Below are positions 12,137-23,734 of a stretch of DNA of 64,000 nucleotides, one piece after another. Under the pieces are notes generated by a model, which was not told the DNA's origin, did no database searches, and was given only the letters and a program-made list of their open reading frames with translations. Both the position numbers and the translations under genes were made by a program. The DNA comes from Bufo bufo (Eukaryota > Chordata > Amphibia > Anura > Bufonidae). The stretch lies in contig NC_053390.1 in assembly GCF_905171765.1 (NCBI RefSeq), positions 331,978,294-332,042,293 on the forward strand, in the 5' to 3' direction. Position 1 is the first letter of the stretch; each line of letters starts with the position of its first letter.

Positions 12137-13215
12137 CTCCTGATGCTGTCACCACCTCCATACTATGTCACCTTGCCACTTTGTGGTCTCCTCATGCTGC
12201 TGCCACCTCCACATTATGTCACCTTGCCACTCTGTGGCTTCCTGATGCTGCCACCTCCTCCACACTATGTCACCTTGCCACTCTGTGGCCTCCTGGTGCT
12301 GCCGCCTCCTACAGACTCTGTGATTAGGCCACTCTGTGGTCTCCTCAAGTTGCTTCCACCTCACCACTATGTCACCTTGCCACTCTGATGTTTCCTCATG
12401 CGGCTACCACCTCCACACTGTCACCTTGCCTCTCTGTGGCTTCCTGATGCTGCTGCCACCTACAGACTCCTCTGATTGGGCCACTATGTGGTCTTCTCAC
12501 GCTGCTGCCACCTCCACACTATGTCACCTTGCCACTCTGTGGTCTCCTGATGCTGCCACCACCTACAGACTCTGTGATTGGGCCACTTTGTGGTCTTTTC
12601 ATGCTGTTTCCACTTCACCACTATGTCACCTTTCCACTCTGTGGCCTCCTGATGCTGCCGCCACCCCCATACTCTGTCATTATGCCACTCTGTGGCCTCC
12701 TGATGCTGCCACCACCTACAGACTCTGTGACTGGGCTACTCTGTGGTCTCCTCATGCTGCTTCCACCTCACCACTATGTCACCTTTCCACTCTGTGGTCT
12801 CCTCATGTGGCAGCCACCTCCACACCATGTCACCTTGCCACTCTGTGGCCTCCTGATGCTGTCACCACCTCCACACTCTGTTAGTGTGCCACTCTGTGGC
12901 TTCCTGATGCTTCCACCACCTACAGACTCTGTGATTGGGCCACTCTGTGGTCTCCTTATGCTGCTTCCACCTCACCACTATGTCACCTTGCAACTCTCTG
13001 GTCTCCTCATGCAGCTGCCACCTTCACACTATGCCACCTTGCCTTTCTGTGGCTTTCTGATGCTGCCGTCACCTCCACACTATGTCACCTTGCCAATCTG
13101 TGGCCTCTTGATGCTGCCACCACCTACAGACTCTGTAATTGGGCCACTCTGTGGTCTCCTCATGCTGTTCCCACCCTCCCTACTTCATGACTGGGCCACT
13201 ATTTAGCCTTTATCG
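12137..13215 (+). repeat. hAT-1 51-bp tandem array (about 21 units)
   Basis: The phrase TTGCCACTCTGTGG recurs every 51 bp, with unit variants carrying either ACACTATGTCACC or ACAGACTCTGTGATTGG. Because 51 is 17 codons, long frames stay open in several phases (for example 12529-13206), which is a consequence of the period. Variant units recur every three or four units, suggesting amplification of multi-unit blocks. The same array, inverted and shorter, lies at 42215-43440 in the other hAT-1 copy. Confidence 0.9.
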
Positions 13216-14036
13216 CTTGGCTGACATCATTATTTATTTGATCCTTCCTCTGATCTGTCAGAAGGTAGTTAAAATGAGACACACAATGCATCCTGTCTGT
13301 GTAGCAGCTGTAAGGCCTGTATGGTCCCATCAGAATTGGCTTGTGATTTGGTAGCCAAAAGCATGAGTGGGTACAAAAATCACAGAAGACTTGTAAATAT
13401 TCCGTTCACATTTCATCTCTGTTTTGGATTCACTCTTGTTTTTTTTTTTGCCATTAGCAATACTGATGGATTACTGACCAAATGCTGACCGAGTGAAGGT
13501 GGATGCTCCACAGACAGGATCCGTTTTTTGTGGGTTATTATTCTGACGGTTTAGAGGAAGGGCAAAATAATCAGTGACATCAACACAAACTTACTGCTGA
13601 CACCCTCTCCACTCTGTCGGGGGGCTCTACTTGTATAAGCTTTTAATAGAACAGGTTCTGTAGACATCAATGTGGAATCAGCTGACGACGGTGTAAAAGG
13701 AGTACGATTCTTCTTAGTGTACTGCTAACTTGAGTTATTTAGTCAGTTTTGGCCCCGTGACTGCCCAAATAAGTGAAGTTTGCAGTGATTCTAAGAGCGA
13801 TACCTGTTATCTGCATGTCATATGGACTCACAGAATTATTTCACTTCCAAAGCAGATTCCATATGCTCGTTACTGCATGGCACAGTGTTAAACACCACTA
13901 TAAAGGCTCTCTGCAGACAGGAAATAGCCGTCTTTTAACGTAATTCGCTGAGAATAAATTCGGATCAAACCGAATTTTTCGAGAAATATTTTGGCGAACT
14001 GGCGAATCAAATTTTTTAAAAATTCACTCACCTCTA
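13216..14036 (+). other. hAT-1 3' untranslated tail and terminal repeat
   Basis: About 820 bp after the array match 41640-42215 and 36054-36360 on the opposite strand, the same tail in copy B. It ends CACTCACCTCTA, the inverted form of the hAT-1 terminus. No coding sequence is seen. Confidence 0.8.
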
Positions 14037-14049
14037 ATAACTAGTTGCT

Positions 14050-14348
14050 ATACTTCCCTTTGGTTTCTGTACTCCCATATTCTTGCTGCTCTCTGATCAG
14101 ACATGTGACAACTGTGGCCAGTGATTGGAAAGCTTGGAACCTACCTGCCAAGTTCCTTCAAAAACAGTGTGCAAGTGCATCTAGAAGAATTGATGTTGTT
14201 TTGAAGGCAAAGGACGGTCACGCTAAATACTGATTTGATTTGGATTTCTCTTTTGTTCATTTACTTAGCATTTTGTTAGTTGATAAAAAATTAACTTCTT
14301 TGCAGATTTTGCCGATGCCTAAAGCTTTTGCACAGTACAATATGTTTT
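14050..14348 (+). pseudogene. Tc1-like transposase, C-terminal scrap with 3' end
   Basis: The frame ending at 14231 contains AWNLPAKFLQKQCAS and RRIDVVLKAKDGHAKY, the usual last residues of a Tc1-type transposase. A short 3' region follows, with a terminal-repeat-like CTTTTGCACAGTAC at about 14326-14340. The rest of the element is missing. This family differs from the other Tc1 copies here. Confidence 0.7.
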
Positions 14349-16487
14349 AAAAGCTTCTGATATATGTTATCAATGCCATAGGTTCCATCTCAAGTAAAGT
14401 CCCTATTGCAAATCTTCCTGTTTAATGCTCTGGCAAATTTAGTTTTATCGCTGGGGCATTGTGTGGATCCGCAAAATCATACACATCTATGTCCACATAA
14501 TATTTTTTTTTGTTGTAAGAGATAAAATGGATTAAAAAAAATAAAAGGATCATTACTCACCCCACTGTTTCCCGAACCTCTACTGTGATGATACTTAGTC
14601 CCTGTCAGTCTCTGTTTCTTTGTTCTGGCTCAACATACACAAAAGGACAGAAGTTGCCTGCTCAGCCAACTACTGGCAGGTAGTACTCTGTGTTTGGCCG
14701 GGACCAGGAAGTAGCGATTATACATTGGAATGACGAAGAGCCTGTGAATGGGATGGATGAGGCAAGTAAAGTTTCTTTTATTTTTTAACCATTCTTCCTC
14801 TTGTTTAAAAAAAGTAGCCAACCAAACAACCCCTTTAAGGACAAACTGGATTTCCAGGAACTCAGCTATTAAAGGGAACTTACTGTATCACCATGAAAAT
14901 GCAGTGCAATATACAGGCAAAATGTTACAGAGCAGAAACGGCTGAGTAGATTGATCTGTACTTTTATGGGAAAAGATTTAGCCAAACTTGGATCTTTCTG
15001 AGCTTAGGAGTCATGTGGGCTGCCCTATCAGTGATTAAGAGCTGATTCGGCATGTACATGGCACACGTGATAAATAAATGTGTCTAACAGCAGATCAGAT
15101 ACCATTTGGGAGTAATGTGAGCCAATAAAACAGGTGCAGATACATTGAAAAATGTTGGCCGGTGTGAATATCTATAGTAGGTATCATCTTATGTTGAATG
15201 GAATCACTCTGCTATCTGCCAATCTGTTCCAAGTAGAGTAGGATTTTAAAGAATCATTTCCACATGTTGGTTCCACTTTCTTATTGTCCATATATTGCAG
15301 AAGTGTTTGTGTTTGGTTTTGATTTTGTCTGTCTTGGCAGTTCAGGATCAGTTTATGCTATTTCTCTTACCTACATTCACCACTCCCCACCAGAATGCCA
15401 TTACCATCTGCCCTCTGTTCCATTGCCAATCTCCCTCATCTGTTGCCATCTTCATCCAGTTTCCTGTCATCTATTAGTGACTTTATTGTTTTGTATTTGT
15501 TACCTGATACCGTACGTGCTTCATTTATCTTTTCTTGTGACCAACTGATACATGCTTCATATATCTTTTCTTGTGACCAACCGGTTGATGCATAATTGCC
15601 ATAGTAGTCATCCTACAAACACATTGGTCAACAGTAACCAGAAGGTGGCCAATCCCTTTAATCAAGGTTCCTCTTGGTAATAGTGGTAATTATAGTTTAG
15701 CAAAGGTTTTGCTGGAGATTTCTCAATACAGTGGTCCTTACATTATGCATCCAGATACAAAATCAAAATTCACCACAAACACATTTACGATATTACAATA
15801 TTTCTTGTTTTAATGCTCTAACCCGAAATAGCTGTAAAACTGCGCCCTGGGAGTTTAATACATTCCAAGTAGGAGAAACATTTTCTTAGAAGCTTTTTAA
15901 ATCTTTCTTGTAAACGTTTGAAGCTGATTATTGTAACTTAGACATCTTCTTAAAAGTCCAAAGGTATAATTCTTAGAATAATGCAATTTGCTTGATTTAT
16001 AGTCAACGTAGTCTTACTGGTAATAGAAGGCATATAGAAGGTGGATAAGCCAGCCAGAGAACCATCATCACTAATTGATCATAGCACTCTTGTTTTCAGG
16101 GAACCGAGCTGATAGAATCTAATGTTATCTGTGTTCTAATGTAAAGGGCACATTGAAATGGTAGGTGACTTGGCTGTTAGCTCAGTGAGGTTTCTGCAAC
16201 ATACGGTAAATTTTCTACTGAACAAAGCCTGACACAACTGACTAACTTTTATGTCTGAAATAAATGGGCGGATGAAATTTTCAGCTTTGTTACCTTTTAG
16301 ATTCTTTAAACTTACTGTCAGCAAACACAAATTTGAGCGTATACTTGTTCAGATCACCAGGGCATGATCATTACAGACTAGCACCTTATGCTGTTTGTAT
16401 CATACATATACTGTATGGAGGTCAAGATTTTAAAATGCCCTCCTAGTTGCCATCACATGGCTATACTTTACACAGACTAGGCTTTCT
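14349..16487. other. Low-repeat DNA, no gene recognised
   Basis: I see no protein family or RNA gene here. A segment near 14875-15060 starts AAAGGGAACTTACTG and resembles old copies of a foldback family seen at 32195 and 57690. The rest, including 15880-16480, looks unique. Confidence 0.5.
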
Positions 16488-16811
16488 TAGGCCTCCTGCA
16501 CACAAACGTATTTTCTTTCCGCGTCCGTTCAGTTTTTTTTTTGCAGACCGTATGCGGAACCATTAATTTCAATGGGTCTGCAAAAAAAACCGGAAGGTAC
16601 TCCGTGTGCATTCCGTTTCCGTATGTCCGTATTTCCGTTCCGCAAAAAAATAGAACATGTCCTATTTTTGTCAGTATTACGGACAAGGATAGTACTGTTC
16701 TATTAGGGGCCAGCTGTTCCGTTACACAAAATACAGATGTCATCCGTATTTTTTGCGGATCTGTTTTTGCGGACAGCAAAATACATACGGTCATGTGCAT
16801 AAGGCCTTACA
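16488..16811. mobile_element. MITE with AGGCCT-type inverted ends
   Basis: The ends read TAGGCCTCCTGCACAC and, inverted, TAAGGCCTTATGCACA. The interior has repeated CCGTATTTTT and CCGTTCCGCAAAAA phrases. It resembles the 51388-51701 and 10598-10952 elements in style. Confidence 0.7.
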
Positions 16812-17487
16812 CCGGGGCAAAGAATTATATACACTAGGTACTCTCCTCTAGAAATTAATACATACAAATCGTTTTGTTCATAAAGGGATTTTTGCATCTT
16901 GGTAGATTGGCATCTTGAAGACCAGGCCAATTTTCATGTTTGCATTTTTGTTTTTTTACTCCCTGTGTTCCCAGAACCATAACTTTTTTATTTTTCTGTT
17001 CACATGGCTGTATGAGGGCTTGTATTTTGCGGGACAAGTTATACTTTCTACTGGCATCATCGTATTATTGAATGTAGTGGGAAGCTGGAAAAAATTCCAA
17101 ATGGGTGGCATTGGAAAAAATGCAATTCCAGTATAGTTTTATGGGTTTTGTTTTTATAGCATCCTCTATGTGGTAAAACTGATCTATTACCTTCATTCCC
17201 AGGGTCAGCAAACTCAAACCAGCACCACATTTATATAGTTTTTCTTGTGTTTTAATATATTAAAAAAATATATAAATAAAAACTGAAAAAAAAACACAAT
17301 TTTTTTCTTTGCATAACCATATTCTTGCACCGTATATGTATGTGCCACAGCACTGCTACCACTGAACATTGTCCCTGTTCTTCTGTATTACACAGATTTA
17401 ATCTAAATTCGCTGCTGTTACTCCTATACACAGCTGACTTATAGGTGAAGGGGGTATCCTATGAAGCTGTTTCAATTAAAGTGAATA

Positions 17488-17885
17488 TGTCACCAGGTCT
17501 ATGCTACTCTAACAGCAGCCTGCCTAAACTGGTAACAGAGAACCTGATTCAAATGCAGGGTCACTTACTTATTTATGTTGTCGACTTCTTAAAATCATTA
17601 TTGAGCAACTCCACAGGGTCCAAAGTGCTGGATGATTGACAGCTTTCTTTCTATACTGTGTAGGGATAAAGCTGCCAATCAGTAGTGGAGGGTGGTGAGT
17701 TGCTGTACCCTGGAGTGCATGAATATGACATGAGAGGACCAGAACTTGGGTTCCACTAGAGCTTCTCCATCAATTAATTAATTAAAAGTAATGCACTAAA
17801 AAAATGCAAGTAACCCTGCATTTGAATCACTGTCTCTCTCATATGTGCATACTGCCCTAGGGTAGGGCAGCATAAACCTATTCTG
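17488..17885. repeat. Foldback repeat
   Basis: GATTCAAATGCAGGGT near 17550 reappears inverted as ACCCTGCATTTGAATC near 17812-17828. Flanking arms (CTATGCTACTCTAAC and GGTAGGGCAGCATA) are also roughly complementary. This looks like an old foldback MITE. Confidence 0.55.
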
Positions 17886-20359
17886 GATTAAAAAAACATG
17901 ATTGCTTTCTGCTAGGAACAGTGCCACAGGTTGTGGGTAGTATTGCAGTGCAATGTTGACAGGTATAGTGCTGTTTCTGCAACAACAACAAAAAAAGCAG
18001 CCATGTTTTTCTACTCGTGCAACAATTTTTTAATTGTACTCATTTTAAGCCCAAAAACTTTTTTTCAATTGGTCTTTACTAAAAATGTTGAGCCCCTTTC
18101 TCTGTACAGACTTGAGATTATCTAGTAGAGGATCTGTATTTTTACTGTGTTCTGTCAGGCAGCTCAGCTGACAGCTCCTTATCTCTGATCTCTGACCTCC
18201 TAAACTGATTCTACTGATAAGAATGTGGCTGACATCTGACAGATTTTCTGACCAATCATTGGTCAGATGGCCAATTACGCACACAGATCTTTTGTTATAC
18301 ACACCAACTATTGGTCTGATTGGACAGATATTGGTCATATAATCTGTTGGTGTAATACAGCCCTAAAAAATGTTTATGACCTATTAATAAATTAGAGATA
18401 AGGTTTATAAGATGACCGGCACAAAATGAAAGTACAATTCACACAGTTAGACAGTTAACCCTTTGTTACAGTATAGCTGAATATTTTTAAATAAAGACCA
18501 AATGAAAAAATGATTTTTTAAATGAGTAAAATGCAATCATAAATTCATCACAAATTGTTCCAGAAGTTATACATGTTTGGGAAGCAAAGTGAGGGGTTGA
18601 GAGCTGCTTTAAGCCTTCATATATTGGGTTGTCTACCAGCTAGAGATATGAGCCTGGTCTTGATCGTGCAACTTACAGTGTAAGGCCTAATAACTTCCTA
18701 CACATCCAGTACTCTAAATCCCTGCTATGGCATATTGATGTACAGAATGTGAGGCCTTGTGGCTGAGAAGGATGTCTACAATCACAGTTCCCCTAATATT
18801 TAATAGTAAATAAGGCACATTTTTGGTTTTTCATAAGACTACTCCTTGACCAAATGAAGCAATGAAATGATATATTCGGCTGTGCTACATCTGCAAATGA
18901 CCATAATGTGCATGTCCATGTAGTTCTAACCAACCTGCATTGAATTAGACCTCTAGTGGTGGTAGCAGGCCACCAAAGTTTTGTGTTTTGGGAACAGAGG
19001 AACAGGGCTTTAGGTGAAAGGAATAGATCACGACTGCCTTGTCAGTTACCAAAGGAAAATTGTTTATTCAAGCAAAAAATAAATTGTAATGTTAGGTGCA
19101 CTTTAAAAAACAGGGCTTGAACTGTTAATAAATTATCATGTCAGGCAATTGCTATGCACAGAAATTCTGAGTTTCCGCCGCATTAAATGTCATCTCATGT
19201 CTAAGCCAATCGATTTGATAATTACATACATTTTGTCTCTTGACATTGTACGACAGCTCATGGTTATTTAAGTCAACACGGAATAAAATGAATATGTTAA
19301 TGTGTGCTGCAGGACATGATCTGCGCTATCATCAGATATTCTAAATGGCACCATTTTAAGCACAGGAAATATTTTCTTTGTTTTACTAGTTTTACAGCGC
19401 ATGTATATTGAAGCTAATAGGTTTATGCACACAAGCGTGGTCAATTCATTCCATAGCATTTTACAGTCTCATAAAAAAATACAGTGACCTCTGGGCTTTC
19501 TGGTTTAATCAAAGCAGTCAGTTCTCTTGTACCCTTTTCCTATCTATTGGAGCATAGTCTGCACCGACTGACTGAATCTCCTGCTGCCGAGAGAGACTTC
19601 TGAATTATTCATAAGTGTTCTAATGGTAGGTGATGAGATCTCTTCATGCTCAGGCCTTGTCACAAGGTGTTTATTACTTTGTTTCACTACCCGCCTGCTT
19701 TTACTGTGGGTCACAAGAACCCTATATACACTCTTGACATGCATTGCTAAAGATAGCACTTTAAAAAATATCTTTTGCCTGGGAGGTCATGTGAAAGTTA
19801 TTAGGAACAAATTATTTCTTCATTTCCGCTGACTTGCTCTATAGCCTTAATGATCTGTCACCTAGCAATAGGCTGCCTGTTCAAACATAAAAAAAAATTC
19901 CATATGGATGCCTTTATAACTAGAATCAGTTTGTTCGAGCTGATTTCTTGTCAAGCATGTGTCCAATGTACATTCTAAATTTACATATTCATGACCCATC
20001 AGAGATATTGAGGAAGGAACCTTGGTGATAATACGATACAAGATTCTGCTGTGTCCTGCGGCTGTTCAAGTCTATTAAGTGTGTAATGTCTTCTTAGCCT
20101 TGTGCATCTTAAAACCGTGATAATGCGCTCCGACTGAAAATAATGGACATTTTGTGTCCTAAGCTATAATTGGGCTTTTACTTTAATAATATATTCTGGG
20201 AAGTCTTGATGCACTCTTGACAAAATTCAAGACTATGATCATCTAAGGTTAATAGGGATCTCCACGAAGCCCTTTTGATATGGTCAGGACCAGCACTCTG
20301 CCTGACCATATCAGAAAAAGTTGCCCTTTAAGTAGGAGAACCATTGTTGCTAATGGGTG
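17886..20359. other. Longest apparently unique stretch, no gene recognised
   Basis: Apart from a degenerate stretch at 18160-18370, this 2.5 kb shows no transposon signature and no credible open frame. It is the best place in the window for host non-coding sequence; whether it is conserved cannot be told from one sequence. Confidence 0.4.
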
Positions 20360-21150
20360 TGTAACGCCCCAGAGTGGCATTACCACTTCTGAGCCCTGCT
20401 GCTATCTCTAATGGGCTAACAAAGCGTCATCTTATGTATTTTGATCAGGACCTATACACTGTGCATTTCTAATGTTTTTAACTGTTATATTCACATGTAA
20501 TGTGCCTGGTTCACCAGCAGGTGGCAGAAAACATGGCAGAGCTGTAGTTAGGTAGAATGGAGCTTCCCAATTCCATTCTAACCCCCATCTGTAGAGAAGT
20601 GGGCTAGTACCACTTCCTGCAGGAAGGGTCGGGACACGTTCTAGTCAGTCTACTAAGGGAAGAGTGTGCAAGGGCACGTCTCTGCTGGACATGCCTACGC
20701 CAGCCAGGGTACCCTAAGCTCTGCTGGCCATGGAGGCCACAGCTTGAAGCCTCATGAGCCAGGAGGAAAATTCCCTGATATAACCATAAGTCAGACCAAC
20801 AAGAGAAGTGCAGCATACAGAAGTAAAAGTATATTAAGCAAGCCTGTCAGTACAGCAGAGAGAGAGAAAGCAAGCAGAGTTATTGAAAAAGCCTGCCAGT
20901 TTAATGCTAAAGCCTGCTGGGACCAAGACAAAGCTTGAACACTGTTTCTGATAAGTGTTTATTCAAGTAAAGCTGCTGTTCAACTACATACAAGGTCTGG
21001 ACTCAATCTTTCTTTCAAATCCCTCAATTATTCCCACTATTTATTGCTTCGGAGCCAAGGCCTGGGGTCCAGCGGTATCCAGGTAGGAGCACCGTGAAAC
21101 AAATAAAGAGACATTTTAGGCCAACTTTACCACTCAGCATTCCTACACCA
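20360..21150 (+). mobile_element. Possible solo LTR
   Basis: It starts TGTAACGCCCC and ends in CA at 21150, with an AATAAAG signal near 21103. The flanks GGGTG (20355-20359) and GGGTC (21151-21155) agree at four of five bases, so the target duplication is imperfect and the right edge uncertain. An alternative end TACA at 21147 would pair better with TGTA but has no duplication. Confidence 0.45.
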
Positions 21151-21730
21151 GGGTCTCATTATATAGAGGGCCCTGGGTGGAGGCTCTCGTTGCAGGTGGT
21201 GCATTAAAGAGTCTCAGCACTGCTCATTGTGTAAGGTGCAAAAAGATACATGACAAACAAACAAACTCAGATTAGGTTAACTCTTTTTTTACTGAGGAGG
21301 ATGCAGTAAACAACTTTACATAAAATGCAGCAATAGTAGCAGTCTTTATATAGCTCACAACAGTAATGAGGATAATATAATGCTTGGGCAGTCTCTGCAA
21401 CTCAGCAATCACTTTGGATTGAGCTGAGGATGACTTCATAACAATATTGTGCTAAACTTCTGCATACGCCATTTTCTGTCGATGTCTGTCCTGAGGATAT
21501 GACATTCCAAGAACTTTCTCTTGTGACTCCAGTTCTCCATTCTCCTTTGCTCTGGTTTCCAGGGTCTGGCTGTGACTGAGCTGCACCCTAACTCTCAGCA
21601 TACATGTGTAAACACTGGAGCAGTTTTCTTTCCCCACTTCCAGTAATGGCTGGACTGGGGGGCTGGAGCCTTTAGGGGAGGTTGTCATGACAGGGGGTTG
21701 GTTTGAGGGAGACCACGGGTGGCGATTCGG
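21151..21730. other. No gene recognised
   Basis: This stretch between the possible LTR and the DIRS fragment holds no family I can name. It may include the DIRS left terminal region. Confidence 0.35.
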
Positions 21731-21860
21731 TAGTTTAAGGAAAGGGAGGCGGATACAAAGGGGTTAAATAGCTGTAGCTGCGGGAGAGAAGGGGCCATTT
21801 TGTGCAGCAAAGTGAGGCAACACCCACCAAACGTGAGGCATCACCCACCCACTCACTTAT

Positions 21861-23310
21861 ATGGATCTGGACGAGATGTTGGGGGAGCTGAGGGCGGCAG
21901 CGGCAGTGCGGGGTGCTGGCTGGCTTCAGGACCCAGATCCAGCTGGTAATGACGGGGGAGGCTGCGGCGTCTACTCCATCGGTTCAGCTGCCGGCATTAC
22001 GGCCGTGACAGCCTCACCCGCTGGCGTGCCTCCGCCCGGAACTATCCCCCCCTCGGGCTCAGCGCTGCAGACAGAGCCCCTCAAGGGACCCTTCCCGCCT
22101 GAAGGCCTCAGGTAATGCTTCAGCCCGGGGGCCCAGACGGGGAAGGAATCCAGCCAACGGAGTGTTTTGTCAGGGGAGCGGGAGCAGGAACGGCAGGCCC
22201 CCTTCAGGAACGAGGCGAGGAAGGGGCCCGAAGATGCCCCTCGGCGAGAACAGGGCTGCTGCAAGCCACGTGGCAGGAGGCAGCAGGAGATGGCAGGCTC
22301 CGCCTCCCCAAATGGATTTCGCTCCACCTCCCCCGCTGGATTTCGCTTTGCCGGGAGCAGCGCAGAGGACGGGTCATCAGGAGACAGGATCTACGGCTGA
22401 TGGGGTCACAGAACCCAGGCAGCCAGGTGAGATGCTATGGGGACCTATAGTTCAGATGGGGGTGGGTTCGGCTGGTGGGGGGCTGTGGGACCCCAGATGG
22501 ATGTGAGTAGAGGATTAGGGCAGTTTTTTTTTTTTTTGCAGGGCTGTTGGCGAATTGGAACAGGGGGGGCGACCCCGTTACAGGTGTGGGGTATAGGCGG
22601 AAGCCCTAGTGGGTCCGCGGGTTAAGGGTCGGCCAGCTTTGACTTGTGGGGGAGCACGGCGTCGGTTCAAACGCAGGTGGGGGGTTCGGTAGTGGAAGAA
22701 GCGGTACGGGTGGACGATAATGCGAAGGGGGAAGTATATGTTTGTTTCGAGAGGCCGCTGGGGGTGCACCTAAAACAGGATGTGAGGGAGAGGATTTGGA
22801 AAGGGGAGTATGTGGATATTTTTTCACTTCTCCCCTTGGACAAGTTCAATTTGTATAAGGCACGGAAGGATGATGTTAAGAAGGAAGAAGAGGAAAAGCG
22901 TAGGCAACGCTTGATACCGTGTACAGTCACAAATTGGCTGCAGGCGTTTGCAATATTGGTAAGCGTGATAGTGCTGCTCGGCGCTTTTTTGTTATTTGGA
23001 CGTCATTGGGGAAGCTTACCGGGTTTATGGGGGTCTGGCCTGGCTGCGATATGATGAGCAGTTTAGGCAGCGGGAGGCAGTTTGCCCAAATATTAGCTGG
23101 GATCACAAAGACATTGCTTTGTGGTTGAAGTTGACGGCGCCAGTTCGGGCGGGGCAGTCATTTCAAGGCGAATCAGGAGGCGGGGGCAATCCGGATTTGC
23201 GACAGCATCCGTAAGGGGATTGTGCTTTTTATTTAATGAGGATCTAAATTTGGAGCCAAGTGTAAGTTTAATCACGAGTGCTCCACTTGTGGTGGATCCC
23301 ATGTAGCCAC
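21861..23310 (+). pseudogene. DIRS ORF1 (gag-like), frameshifted
   Basis: The frame begins with ATG at 21861 (MDLDEMLGELRAAA), runs through Gly/Pro-rich sequence and changes frame several times. Recognisable blocks are TVTNWLQAFAILVS (about 22925), YRVYGGLAWLRYDEQFRQR with DHKDIALWLKL (about 23015-23145), and a zinc-knuckle-like CKFNHECSTCGGSH (about 23263-23304). In DIRS elements this protein is thought to be the nucleic-acid-binding capsid-like component. The frameshift near 22960 creates an artificial hydrophobic segment that should not be read as a membrane domain. Confidence 0.72.
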
Positions 23311-23381
23311 GTGGTGTTTCAGGGGGGGCAGGCAGAGGGGGGGTAATAGCAAAGGGTGAGACGCCGGTCCGTCTGGAAAGA

Positions 23382-23734
23382 ATGAAACCGTTTCTCAGTA
23401 GATACCCAGATGAGAGGGCCGCAAATTTGTTACGGGAGGGGTTTGCGTTGGGTTTTCGGATCCTGTTTGTTCCTTCTGGGGCATTGTTAGTTAAAAAAAA
23501 ATTGCGGTCAGCCAGGGAGCACCCAGGCGTGGTTACAGAAAAGTTGGAAAAAGAAGTTAAGTTAGGAAGGATGGCTGGCCCGTTTTTGGAGCCGCCTCTG
23601 GCGGATTTGAGGTTGTCACCATTGGGGGTGGTTCCAAAAAAGAAGGCAAATAAGTTTCATCTTATTCACCATTTGTCTTTCCCGAAAGGATCGTCGGTAA
23701 ATGATGGTATTGATCAGGATACAAAGAATGGTGT
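23382..23734 (+). pseudogene. DIRS reverse transcriptase, N-terminal fragment
   Basis: From 23382 the frame reads FLSRYPDERAANLLREGFALGF, then GPFLEPPLADLRLSPLGVVPKK and FHLIHHLSFPKGSSVNDGI. This is the conserved entry to the DIRS reverse transcriptase palm. The catalytic FADD region is not present. The homology stops at about 23734, and what follows in the same frame is read-through into Tc1 DNA. Confidence 0.85.

Larger units (their letters stand above)
945..14036 (+). mobile_element. hAT-1 copy A (BED-finger hAT transposon), nested and internally deleted
   Basis: The left part (945-2386) carries 5' subterminal repeats and the BED-finger end of a hAT transposase. The right part (12137-14036) is a 51-bp array and a 3' tail ending in a terminal repeat that reads TAGAGGTGAGTG from the minus strand. 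The two parts are one element, because copy B on the minus strand (36054-52442) has the same pieces in the same order. An internal deletion joined mid-transposase sequence (about 2360) to the first array unit, and hAT-2 later inserted inside that unit. The 5' terminus lies outside the window beyond the Tc1 insertion. Confidence 0.8.
21731..23734 (+). mobile_element. DIRS-type retrotransposon, 5' part
   Basis: A gag-like frame followed by the start of a DIRS reverse transcriptase marks this as the front of a DIRS tyrosine-recombinase retrotransposon. It ends abruptly at about 23734 where Tc1 sequence begins. The rest of the RT, RNase H, methyltransferase and recombinase are absent. The left terminal repeat was not delimited. 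Confidence 0.75.

Noticed and set aside
12143..13206. Long open frames of a Leu/Pro-rich repeat protein
   Set aside because: Frames are open in several phases because the 51-bp unit has few stops; the array lies in a transposon tail and its inverted copy has units not divisible by three.
943..14044. Complete hAT-1 copy A with two ends
   Set aside because: Only the 3' end is in the window; the 5' end lies upstream of the Tc1 insertion.
14045..20350. Host exons among the scattered short frames
   Set aside because: None shows a family match, consistent length or plausible splice context.
22644..23054. Membrane protein with a hydrophobic C-terminal segment
   Set aside because: The hydrophobic stretch comes from a frameshift in the DIRS gag-like gene; the neighbouring frame continues the family sequence.
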